This document shows positions 1-6,358 of a stretch of 7,310 nucleotides of DNA, piece by piece. Position 1 is the stretch's first letter; the number at the start of each line of letters is the position of its first letter. The DNA is from Elusimicrobiota bacterium. Its GTDB lineage: Bacteria; Elusimicrobiota; Elusimicrobia; FEN-1173. The stretch spans positions 1 through 7,310 of the forward strand of contig PMLF01000136.1 of NCBI GenBank assembly GCA_003158755.1, in the 5' to 3' direction. The notes under the pieces are model-generated. The model worked only from the letters and a program-made list of their open reading frames with translations, did not search any database and was not told where the DNA came from. The translations under genes were made by a program, and so were the position numbers.

Positions 1-185
1 TCTCCCACCAAGTATAACGTGTCGGCGTCGTTCTTGCGCAGAAAATCGAGCAAAAAGTCGGCTTTGCAATCTCTCGTGCCCAGGTGGAGGCCCGATATCC
101 AGAGGGTCCGCCAGCGGCGGGTCGCCGATTCGTCTTTCGCGTCGGGAGAGGCGGGGAGGTTTAAGAATGCGGCCGGGATCTTCAT
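1..185 (-). CDS. LpxH-like metallophosphoesterase (UDP-2,3-diacylglucosamine diphosphatase family), N-terminal part only
   Basis: The open frame runs leftward off the window after 61 full codons. Residues 25-38 (W-R-T-L-W-I-S-G-L-H-L-G-T-R) and the stretch ending T-L-Y-L-V-G-[D/E] match the start of COG2908 calcineurin-like phosphoesterases. Members of that family hydrolyse UDP-2,3-diacylglucosamine in lipid A synthesis, at the inner face of the cytoplasmic membrane. C40-K-A-D-F-L-L-D-F-L also fits the family. Known members begin with an S-D-x-H motif whose Asp and His bind metal. Here the Asp position is Gly32 (codon GGC, plus-strand 90-92) while His34 is kept. Gly is also replaced by Asp39 in the usual G-T-R-G-C. 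The protein has about 24 residues ahead of the first strand, slightly longer than typical. The start at 185 is supported by a good ribosome binding site. Whether the enzyme is active cannot be judged, because later metal ligands lie outside the window. Family assignment is fairly secure; exact substrate is not. Confidence 0.78.
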   Translation of the reverse strand, partial: MKIPAAFLNLPASPDAKDESATRRWRTLWISGLHLGTRDCKADFLLDFLRKNDADTLYLVG

Positions 186-191
186 ATCAGG

Positions 192-198
192 CTCCTTT
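192..198 (-). promoter_or_regulatory. Ribosome binding site of the LpxH-like gene
   Basis: The minus strand reads AAAGGAG here, 6 bases before the ATG at 185-183. This near-consensus Shine-Dalgarno sequence decides the start of the phosphoesterase gene. Confidence 0.7.
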
Positions 199-242
199 GC
201 GGAACGCGCCTCGGCGTGCGCTTTCCAGTCGCCTTTAGTTTA

Positions 243-255
243 GACGGTCACCGTC
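243..255. repeat. 13-base perfect palindrome GACGGTCACCGTC
   Basis: Two 6-base arms (GACGGT and ACCGTC) flank a single central base in the gap upstream of the LpxH-like gene. On the minus strand it is followed directly by TAAACT, which loosely resembles a -10 box. An operator for a dimeric regulator is possible, but there is only one copy and no recognisable regulator gene nearby. In GC-rich DNA a palindrome of this size may be chance. Confidence 0.35.
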
Positions 256-277
256 GGAAAAGCGATGGCGGGAGAGT

Positions 278-310
278 AAATTCCGTGTTGCGGCGGCGTG
301 ACGGGAATTT
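278..310 (-). terminator. Inverted repeat just after the 151-residue gene, possible weak terminator
   Basis: Arms AAATTCC (278-284) and GGAATTT (304-310) are perfectly complementary over 7 bases, around a GC-rich 19-base centre. The repeat begins one base beyond the stop codon of the minus-strand membrane protein gene. There is no clear U-tract (only TTT), so this is at best a weak terminator or a 3'-end stabilising hairpin. Confidence 0.25.
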
Positions 311-311
311 C

Positions 312-767
312 CTAGCGGATCAGGAAAAGGGCGAGGCCCGTGATCCCGGAGATGTAATAGTTGACGGGCAGTTTTCCGATCCAGCACCGGTGCCAGGGCG
401 CCCGTTCGGGCGTGAGCGCCCGGTGCCCGAAGTGCGGATTCAAAACGAACCACAAATAATCCTCCATGACCCAGAACAGGGAAAAGGCCCCGAGGCAATG
501 GGCCTCCCCCCGCCAGGACCAGGAAGCGTTCCAGACGAAGGGAAGGTGGAAAAGGAGCAATATCCCGCCGAAGGCGTAGACGTGGTAGCCCGTCACTTCG
601 GCGCCGCCGTAGAAGAAGTCCATCCACGGTTTCTTGTTGAGGCGCCACGTCGGAAGGTTACGCGCCCAGCCGTGGGGTCCTTCGATCTGAATTTCGAGCA
701 GGGCCCACAGAGCGGAGACAAAAACGACGAAGACAAGCAGAAGCCAGTCGAAAGGAGCGATTTCCAT
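312..767 (-). CDS. Conserved-looking small four-helix membrane protein, function unknown
   Basis: This is a complete 151-residue protein. Hydrophobic segments lie at about residues 7-24, 63-79, 88-109 and 133-150, so it is an integral membrane protein. Between them are motifs that look constrained: E29-G-P-H-G-W-A followed by L-P-T-W (38-41), T59-G-Y-H, M101-E-D-Y-L-W-F-V-L-N-P-H-F-G (to 114) and P124-W-H. From memory, a family with the same E-G-x-x-G-W-A / L-P-T-W and E-D-x-x-W-F-V-x-N-P signatures is found as 'hypothetical membrane protein' in several uncultivated bacterial lineages; I know no assigned function. Glu, Asp and His within or beside helices could form a membrane-facing metal or catalytic site, which is inference only. 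The gene is transcribed away from the large plus-strand gene and towards the LpxH-like gene, 126 bases upstream of it. The hydrophobic pattern and motifs show that this frame, not the overlapping plus-strand frames, is the real gene. Confidence 0.82.
   Translation of the reverse strand: MEIAPFDWLLLVFVVFVSALWALLEIQIEGPHGWARNLPTWRLNKKPWMDFFYGGAEVTGYHVYAFGGILLLFHLPFVWNASWSWRGEAHCLGAFSLFWVMEDYLWFVLNPHFGHRALTPERAPWHRCWIGKLPVNYYISGITGLALFLIR
751..757 (+). promoter_or_regulatory. Possible ribosome binding site for the 770 start of the large gene
   Basis: AAAGGAG lies 12 bases before the ATG at 770. It is the only good Shine-Dalgarno match near any plausible start of the 1766-codon frame. It also lies inside codons 4-6 of the opposing membrane protein gene (Ala-Pro-Phe), so it could be coincidence. 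Confidence 0.35.
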
Positions 768-769
768 GG

Positions 770-3700
770 ATGTCGATGCCTCCGAGATTGAAATTCACGA
801 ACAATTTAACCGTTCGTCGCTCCTTCGTCAAATATCCCTCGTATTATTCCTCCATGCGATCGATGTCTCATGGGCGGTTATTCCGCGGGGCTTGCGTGAA
901 GTTTTTCGCGACGGCATTGGCGGCGGTCTATTTCTCCGTCAACGGAGTGTTCTCCCACGCGGTCGAGAGCAACTTCTGGTCGGAGCGGCGAAGAGCCGTT
1001 CTTCCGTCGGGGGAGGCCTCCTCGGGGATGCCAGAGATGCTTCGCGAAGTCACCCTCCCGGAAACGGCGCTTCGTTCACTTTCCATTCCCAACCCGGTGG
1101 TTTCGGGTGTTGACTCCGGCCGCGACAAGATTTTGGCCGCCCTACCGCTTTCCCTGGGCACGGTCCGGCGCGCGCCGCCCTCGGGCCCGGGATCGGGCAA
1201 GACCGTCATCCACATCCTCGACGTTCATAAGAACGACGACGCCCAGCGGAACATCGGGAAGGCCGTTCAATCGCTGATCGACGCCGGGGTCCCCGGCCTG
1301 GTGGCGCTGGAAGGGGCTTCTTCCCCCATCGAGCTGGCGCGTTTTCGGGCCTTTCCCGATCGCGAGGCCGTCCGGCAGGCGGCGGACTATCTCCTACGCG
1401 AACACAAAATATCGGGACCCGTGCACGCGGCAATGATTCACCCGGCCTCCGTCTCATTTCCTCCGTTCATCGGCATAGACGACGCGGGCCATTACGCCGC
1501 CAACGTGGAAGCTTTTCGCCGCTCCGCCCCGCTGATGGCTGAAATGAAGGCCCGATTGGACGCCGATCGCGCCGTCTTGGACCGGAAGAAAAAGGTCGTA
1601 TTCAACCCGGAACTTTTGGCTTTCGACGAGGCGGCGGGTTCCTACCACGAGGGGAAAATGCCGTTGGGAGATTTCGTGGAAACCTTGGCCGGGCGCCCGC
1701 CGTCGGACAATCTTCCGGAAGGCGTCCGGATCTTCCTCCAAGCTCATCAAATGGAAAAGGAAATGGACCTGCGGGAAGTGGAAAAAGAAAGGACCCGCCT
1801 GGTGGAAAAACTTTCCCGGACGCTTCCCCGGGACCGGATTGAAAGACTCGTCCAAAAGGGTATGGCCTATCGTCTGGGGGAAATTACGTGCGGCGATTTC
1901 CATCGGTTCCTCCGGGACATCTGCCGGGAATCCGGCGTTTCGCTTTCGGAATTCCCCCGCATGGGCGCTTACATCCGCTACGTCCTGCTGGCTGAGCGCG
2001 TCCCGGCGGGAACATTCTTGGACGACCTGTCCCGGCTGGAAACGGACCGATACGCCCGCTTGACGACAAGGCCGGAAGAGAAAGCTCTCGCGGCCGAATC
2101 CCGGCGGCTCGGCCTCGCCCGCAAGCTGGCGGATTTTTCTCTCACGTCGGAGGAATGGAAAGAGTACGACTCTCTTTCCGGCGACCGGCCTTTCCCGTCG
2201 CCGTCCTTCGAGGCCTTCTACCGCGAAGCCCTGGCCCGCGATGAGGCCATGGCGGGAAACGTGTTGAAGTCCATGGCCGAGCGAGGGACCGACAAGGCGG
2301 TCCTGGTTACCGGCGGATTTCACGCCGACGGCATCTCCAAAGTGTTGTCCCGGGCGGGCGTCAAAGTGATCACGTTCGTTCCTCGAATCGAAAAGGACGA
2401 GGGGTCGGGATATCTCTCGGACTTTGCCCGAGAAAAGACTCCCATGGAAAGATTATTTGTCGGGGAAAAGCTGTTCCTCGCCGCACCACCTGCCGAGGGC
2501 GCGGGGGAGGCGAGAGCGCTCGTCGGGGCGGAAATCGTTTTTCGAGATTGGGGGACGCAAGACCTCGGCGTATTGAACCAGTTCTGCCCGAAGTTTCAAC
2601 GGGTGGTGAACATGTTGAAAGAACGAGGGGTCCAATCGCCGCCGTTGACGGTGTTCTCCGTCGCCCCGGTGCTCTTGGACAAGGAAAGGCTGGCGGTTTC
2701 CGTCGAATTGGGACCTCAAGGCCATGGACGAGCCCTCGACATGACGGTCATTTGCGACAAGAAAGGGCGAATCGAGGAGGTGGTCTCCGGCTTTTCTCCT
2801 TCGTTAAGCCGCCGGGCCCGGCTGCGCAAGGCGCTTCGAGCGGTCCTTGTTCCCGTCATCGGGGCCTTGAACCAACGATGGCCCGCGCTGACTCCGATCA
2901 TTGAGTTGCCCTTGTTCCTCTTCCTGCCCGTCTTCGGGCCTTGGTACCGGGCGTGGATCATCGGTCTGCATTCGAACGAAAGCCTGGAACAGGTCATCCT
3001 CCGGGCTTGGGGTTTGGAATGGATCGCCGCCGCTCAAGCGGCGTCCGGTAAGGGCTTCTTCCGAATCCACCGCCGAGTCCTGGCCGGCATCTCCGCTCAC
3101 CGCATTTTCAATCGAGTATTTCCCGAAGCTCCTTTGGCCATCGACGCCGAAGAATTTCAGCGGGCCTTGTTGGGAAAAGAGGTCGTGACCTGGAGCGGGC
3201 CGGCGACGGTCATTCATGTCGAGCCGGCAGGAAGGGGAAGCGCCTTTAAAATCACGCTGCAGCTTCCTGCCGGAGGAATGATGACCCGTGAGGGTCAGGC
3301 TGATTTTCTGATCCGGAGATACGACCCCCAGATGCGGGAAAGAGTCATGGAGGAGGTCCTGGCTGAGGAAAGTTCCACCCCTTCCATTGACATCTATGAT
3401 CCGGCGGGCCGTCTAAGGGATTTGCCTCGAGAAATGTTCTCCCTGGAAAGAAAGCTCGGAGTCGTCGCCGTGGGGGAAAAAGATGGCGGCGCGAACGCGG
3501 TTTTCTCCATGCTCGTCGGCGGCCGAATCCCCCCGGAGAGCGACGGCAAGGTGTGGGTCCGAAAATTCGGCTCTCCTCCTGCGAAAGAGGAGGACCAAAA
3601 GACCTGTTTCTTCGTGATCGAAAACGCCGAAAACCTCGATGCGCCGCGAGGAGTCGACGGGAGCCTGTTTATGTCCGACGTCAAATATGTTTTGGTCCCT

Positions 3701-6070
3701 TTCCGCGGCGTAAAGGACTATCTTCGCCAGCGCATCGCCGCCGCCGCTGAGAAAGGGCTGTTGGACAAAGGCGACGCGTGGAAGCTGTCGAGAATGATCT
3801 GGACGTATGGGGAATACATGGCGCGCTCGCGCGAGGGGGAAGATCGGCCTGCGCAGGAAGAATCTCCGACGTCCGCGCGGTATGAGGTGGAATTGGGGGA
3901 CCAGGGCTCGGGGGCGTTTTTCTCGGCGGTTTTGTTCTATTTGATGGCGAAGTTGTTGAAGAAGGGGAAGATCAACCTCGAGGTGGAGAGGTCGGACGGA
4001 CTCCCCTATGAGAAAGGGCCTTCCGTCGACAATCGGTCTTCCCTGAAAGAGGTATTCCATTTGAGGAAGTCGGGTAAGTTCACGCCGGCGGCTGTCAACG
4101 TGGACGGCCCTCCCGACGTGGGCCACGATCTGAAGACAATCGCAAATCTGGTGGGGAATTCCCTCTGGACCAGGGCCCCCGGGACGTTGTCCCGCAGCGT
4201 GAGAGGAACGCTTTCCAGGCTGTTGGAACAACTTCCGGTGAGTTTAGTGACGAGGGTTGCGAAGCATGTTCCCAGCCTTTTCCTCGAGGGCGACGCGGCC
4301 TGGAAAGATTTCCTCGCGGAAATCGGAGCCGAGGATCTGCCCGAGGACAAGAGACGGGAGATCGAGCGGTGGGTGGAAGCGATGCCGGAGGAGATCGCCG
4401 AGGCCAAACCTCAGACGGAAGAACCGGGCCCTCCCCGAAAGAGGAAGAAACGCTCCACGCCTTCGCCCTCCATCACGGTGCCGGTCCCCACTCCCGCCCC
4501 CGCGCCCGAGGAACCGTCCGATGGAACCGCCGATGTCGTCGGAGAGGAACCTCCATCCTCGCCCCCGGAAGGGATCGTGAAGGAATTTCCGTCGGATATG
4601 ATGGGACAAATACGTTTCATAAGAGAGATCCCCAGAGCCGAATTTCCCCTCATGGACAAGATCGATTTTCTCCTTTGGGCGTCGAGTCCGGGAAACCGGC
4701 AGTGTCTCGTCGCTCCCAGCTTAACGGCCGCGAGTCTGGAGGCGGTGGCAATGCAACCGGAGTCCGCCGGCCGTCGGTGGGACATCCAACGGACGCTTTG
4801 GAATGCGGCGAAGATTTTGCGCAACCGTGAAATGAACGGGGAGGCGGGGGAGCTTGAAAGACGCGCAAAGAGTATCGCGTTGGTCCCCCCGGCCTCGGCC
4901 GGTCGCGGAGGCGGATTCACGGCGGCGTCCTTTTGGTACTTCGTCCAAAGGCTAAAGGGCGAATCTTTGGCCGTCGCCGCGCGCAAGGGCTTAAGCCGGA
5001 CGGCCCTCCTGTCGGAAATCGGGTCGCTTCTCCTTATTTCCGCCCCATCGATGCCTTTCAGACCATATTTCGGGCCCTTCTTGGCGGTTTTCGCGCTTTT
5101 TCACCTCTTCTCCGTGGTTTGGCTGGCCCGACGGGATAGAACACCTTTCGCGAGGGTCGTTTTCACCGCCGTGGTGTCCTTGGCTGCCGTCTTCATGCCT
5201 TATTGGGCGATTTCAGGTTTGTCCTGGGCATATTGGGCGCCCTTGGGTTTGTTGGCGGGAACGTGGCATTTCACTTGGGACAGGAGTCTGCGGCCGGAGT
5301 CCCCCAAAGAGGCCGCCCGCAAACTGGCCGACGATCTCCTCACCCTGTCGCGGGGCGGGAGGGTCGCCCCAGACGTCCACCTGCGTTTGATATTGGCGCG
5401 GGTATTCCCTGTCGTCGATCACCGCTTGGACCAACGAATCTCCTCCGATTCCGAGGCGGAGATCCGGGTTAACCGGGCTTTTCGCGCCCGCCTTGAGGAA
5501 CGGTTCGGACGGGTTCCGTCTTCATCGGAACTCCTGTGGGGTCTGGCCCGGGTCCTTCGGGATTACCGTTCCATGGAGGACTTGCCTTTAACCCTCGGAC
5601 GTTTGGAGTCGAGGGGGGTGGCGGTCGTGGCCACCCCGCGGATGGGAGACCTGGGGGCCCTCGTGTCCATGATCCGCGCCCGGGTTTCTTCGGAGACGCC
5701 GGTTTTCTGGGCGGCCGCCGATGCGGAAACCGGGGCCGGTTTACAGCGCTTTCTGGGCGCCTCCGGGACGGTATATTACGTCCAAAATGCCCTGACCCGA
5801 CTGCCGTCCGGTTCCAGAGGGCTGGATTTCAAGGCCTTGGCGGGGGCCATGCCCCCCGCCTACGCCGGGATACGGTCTTGGGGACTGGTCTTGCCCGACG
5901 ACATTTTTCCTTTGACGGATCCGGCGCACCTCCCCGAAGGCAACCCTTTCGAAAACGCCGTCCTCCTTTCCATCCGACTCGTTCTCGGGGCCATGAAAGC
6001 CCGCGTCTCGACCATCCGGGAGCTTCAAGAGGATTACGCCCTGGCCCGCCGTCTCGCCTCATTCGCCTGA
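770..6070 (+). CDS. Large exported multidomain protein with N-terminal ChaN/TraB/TIKI-like domain (paralog of the downstream gene)
   Basis: This is an open frame of 1766 codons; I do not recognise it as a named protein. Layout: signal peptide (hydrophobic 44-61, cleavage probably after S-H-A at 64); mature start E66-S-N-F-W-S-E-R-R-R-A-V; domain about 145-545 with D151-V-H, A158-Q-R-N, E181-G, H219, G235-I-D and G515-G-F-H-A-D-G; hydrophobic pair about 689-732; unassigned 735-1045; hydrophobic 1047-1064; basic patch R1223-K-R-K-K-R and proline-rich linker to about 1268; membrane block 1413-1500; C-terminal alpha/beta-looking part to 1766. A strand ending D-x-H, a helix, a strand ending E-G and a late G-x-x-H before a strand is the pattern of the ChaN/TraB/TIKI/EreA superfamily. 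Members are metallohydrolases, proteases or haem binders, so the reaction is unknown. The start is uncertain: 770 has the Shine-Dalgarno site, but alignment to the paralog and normal signal-peptide length favour ATG 854 (residue 29). The C-terminal two thirds have no counterpart visible here. Confidence 0.88.
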   Translation: MSMPPRLKFTNNLTVRRSFVKYPSYYSSMRSMSHGRLFRGACVKFFATALAAVYFSVNGVFSHAVESNFWSERRRAVLPSGEASSGMPEMLREVTLPETALRSLSIPNPVVSGVDSGRDKILAALPLSLGTVRRAPPSGPGSGKTVIHILDVHKNDDAQRNIGKAVQSLIDAGVPGLVALEGASSPIELARFRAFPDREAVRQAADYLLREHKISGPVHAAMIHPASVSFPPFIGIDDAGHYAANVEAFRRSAPLMAEMKARLDADRAVLDRKKKVVFNPELLAFDEAAGSYHEGKMPLGDFVETLAGRPPSDNLPEGVRIFLQAHQMEKEMDLREVEKERTRLVEKLSRTLPRDRIERLVQKGMAYRLGEITCGDFHRFLRDICRESGVSLSEFPRMGAYIRYVLLAERVPAGTFLDDLSRLETDRYARLTTRPEEKALAAESRRLGLARKLADFSLTSEEWKEYDSLSGDRPFPSPSFEAFYREALARDEAMAGNVLKSMAERGTDKAVLVTGGFHADGISKVLSRAGVKVITFVPRIEKDEGSGYLSDFAREKTPMERLFVGEKLFLAAPPAEGAGEARALVGAEIVFRDWGTQDLGVLNQFCPKFQRVVNMLKERGVQSPPLTVFSVAPVLLDKERLAVSVELGPQGHGRALDMTVICDKKGRIEEVVSGFSPSLSRRARLRKALRAVLVPVIGALNQRWPALTPIIELPLFLFLPVFGPWYRAWIIGLHSNESLEQVILRAWGLEWIAAAQAASGKGFFRIHRRVLAGISAHRIFNRVFPEAPLAIDAEEFQRALLGKEVVTWSGPATVIHVEPAGRGSAFKITLQLPAGGMMTREGQADFLIRRYDPQMRERVMEEVLAEESSTPSIDIYDPAGRLRDLPREMFSLERKLGVVAVGEKDGGANAVFSMLVGGRIPPESDGKVWVRKFGSPPAKEEDQKTCFFVIENAENLDAPRGVDGSLFMSDVKYVLVPFRGVKDYLRQRIAAAAEKGLLDKGDAWKLSRMIWTYGEYMARSREGEDRPAQEESPTSARYEVELGDQGSGAFFSAVLFYLMAKLLKKGKINLEVERSDGLPYEKGPSVDNRSSLKEVFHLRKSGKFTPAAVNVDGPPDVGHDLKTIANLVGNSLWTRAPGTLSRSVRGTLSRLLEQLPVSLVTRVAKHVPSLFLEGDAAWKDFLAEIGAEDLPEDKRREIERWVEAMPEEIAEAKPQTEEPGPPRKRKKRSTPSPSITVPVPTPAPAPEEPSDGTADVVGEEPPSSPPEGIVKEFPSDMMGQIRFIREIPRAEFPLMDKIDFLLWASSPGNRQCLVAPSLTAASLEAVAMQPESAGRRWDIQRTLWNAAKILRNREMNGEAGELERRAKSIALVPPASAGRGGGFTAASFWYFVQRLKGESLAVAARKGLSRTALLSEIGSLLLISAPSMPFRPYFGPFLAVFALFHLFSVVWLARRDRTPFARVVFTAVVSLAAVFMPYWAISGLSWAYWAPLGLLAGTWHFTWDRSLRPESPKEAARKLADDLLTLSRGGRVAPDVHLRLILARVFPVVDHRLDQRISSDSEAEIRVNRAFRARLEERFGRVPSSSELLWGLARVLRDYRSMEDLPLTLGRLESRGVAVVATPRMGDLGALVSMIRARVSSETPVFWAAADAETGAGLQRFLGASGTVYYVQNALTRLPSGSRGLDFKALAGAMPPAYAGIRSWGLVLPDDIFPLTDPAHLPEGNPFENAVLLSIRLVLGAMKARVSTIRELQEDYALARRLASFA
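779..783 (-). promoter_or_regulatory. Ribosome binding site of the membrane protein gene
   Basis: The minus strand reads GGAGG, 11 bases before the ATG at 767-765. Spacing is slightly long, but no closer in-frame start has a better site. Confidence 0.5.
803..831 (-). promoter_or_regulatory. Candidate sigma-70-type promoter for the membrane protein gene
   Basis: On the minus strand, TTGACG (831-826, five of six bases of the -35 consensus) is followed after exactly 17 bases by TAAATT (808-803, four of six bases of the -10 consensus). Predicted transcription would begin near 796, giving a leader of about 30 bases containing the GGAGG site. The surrounding 781-853 stretch is visibly more AT-rich than the coding DNA on either side, which fits an intergenic control region. 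Confidence 0.45.
854..961 (+). other. Signal peptide of the large protein (from the alternative start at 854)
   Basis: Starting at Met29 gives a classical signal peptide: a basic n-region (M-R-S-M-S-H-G-R-L-F-R-G), a hydrophobic core (F-F-A-T-A-L-A-A-V-Y-F-S-V) and a small-residue cleavage site S-H-A before V-E-S. It lines up with the signal peptide of the downstream paralog, which ends S-L-A before E-A-N. Starting at 770 would add 28 residues ahead of it, unusually long for an n-region. Confidence 0.6.
1202..2404 (+). other. ChaN/TraB/TIKI/EreA-like domain within the large protein
   Basis: Codons about 145-545. The signature elements are D-V-H (1220-1228), A-Q-R-N (from 1241), A-L-E-G (from 1307) and G-G-F-H-A-D-G (2312-2332). 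The first three and the G-I-D/E plus A-N-V-x-A-x-R-R-S-A block are repeated in the downstream paralog. Between the halves is a long charged helical stretch (about 325-365) that may cap or insert into the core. The fold assignment rests on motif order only and is inference; a profile or structure search would settle it. Confidence 0.45.
4403..4573 (+). other. Basic and proline-rich linker in the large protein
   Basis: Codons about 1212-1268. A cluster of six basic residues (1223-1228) is followed by a low-complexity stretch rich in Pro, Ser, Ala and Glu (V-P-V-P-T-P-A-P-A-P then E-E-P-P-S-S-P-P). Such segments are usually extended and flexible. It divides the protein into an N-terminal part with the exported domain and a C-terminal part with the membrane block. 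Confidence 0.7.
5006..5269 (+). other. Membrane block of the large protein (about four helices)
   Basis: Codons about 1413-1500 contain closely spaced hydrophobic segments at roughly 1413-1429, 1434-1453, 1462-1482 and 1484-1500, with A-R-R-D-R-T between the second and third. Basic loops and aromatic ends (W-A-Y-W-A, W-H-F-T-W-D) fit an integral membrane module. I could not match it to a known transporter or protease family. Confidence 0.65.
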
Positions 6071-6082
6071 ATCGCGTCCAAT

Positions 6083-6100
6083 CCTCCTCGCACGAGGAGG
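6083..6100 (+). terminator. Hairpin after the large gene, possible terminator
   Basis: CCTCCTC (6083-6089) and GAGGAGG (6094-6100) form a perfect 7-pair GC-rich stem with a GCAC loop, 12 bases past the stop codon. The nearest T-run (TTTTT, 6116-6120) starts 15 bases after the stem, too far for a standard intrinsic terminator. It may be a weak terminator, a Rho-assisted stop or an mRNA 3'-end stabiliser. Confidence 0.45.
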
Positions 6101-6134
6101 GGCGACCGGGGAATGTTTTTGTCATACCGGCGTC

Positions 6135-6162
6135 ATGTTCCTCGTTTCTTCGTCGGGAACAT
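6135..6162. repeat. Inverted repeat ATGTTCC...GGAACAT
   Basis: Two perfectly complementary 7-base arms (6135-6141 and 6156-6162) are separated by 14 bases. The spacing would suit a dimeric DNA-binding protein contacting adjacent helical turns, or a loose RNA hairpin. It lies about 200 bases upstream of the second paralog. Confidence 0.35.
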
Positions 6163-6353
6163 ATTCCAGGCCCTCCGAAAGGGTGTCACGCATCTGTCGA
6201 TCATAGTTTACCCTCCCACAATCGGTTTCCCGATCGATCTCGGTTATCCTATGGCCGACAAAAATTGAAAAGAGCTGCCGGTGCGGCCGATCGTTGAGAG
6301 TTTATCCGAGACAACACGAAACCTCCCCCTAGCGGCCGTTTCCAGTCAATAGC

Positions 6354-6358
6354 GAGGA
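6354..6358 (+). promoter_or_regulatory. Ribosome binding site of the second paralog
   Basis: GAGGA lies 4 bases before the ATG at 6363. The spacing is short but workable, and the start gives a normal-length signal peptide. Confidence 0.5.

Noticed and set aside
216..791. 191-codon open frame on the plus strand over the membrane protein gene
   Set aside because: The minus-strand frame shows four clear membrane helices and constrained motifs, while this one gives a charged, proline-rich peptide with no pattern.
1454..2323. 289-codon open frame on the minus strand inside the large gene
   Set aside because: It is antisense to the conserved N-terminal domain. The peptide is rich in Arg, Gly and Pro without motifs or domain pattern, typical of a shadow frame in GC-rich DNA.
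3413..4231. 272-codon open frame on the minus strand inside the large gene
   Set aside because: It is antisense to a continuous coding frame, with low-complexity basic sequence and no recognisable domain.
5006..5269. Membrane block as a CAAX-type (CPBP) protease
   Set aside because: The E-E-x-x-x-R and the other conserved glutamate/histidine motifs are absent; a lone W-H-F is not enough.
6119..6147. TTGTCA as a -35 box for the second paralog
   Set aside because: The base at the expected -10 distance reads TCGTTT or neighbours, with no acceptable -10 at 16-18 base spacing.
5536..6297. 253-codon plus-strand frame overlapping the end of the large gene and the intergenic gap
   Set aside because: It is a glycine-, proline- and arginine-rich shadow frame, out of phase with the large gene, without a credible ribosome binding site or domain.
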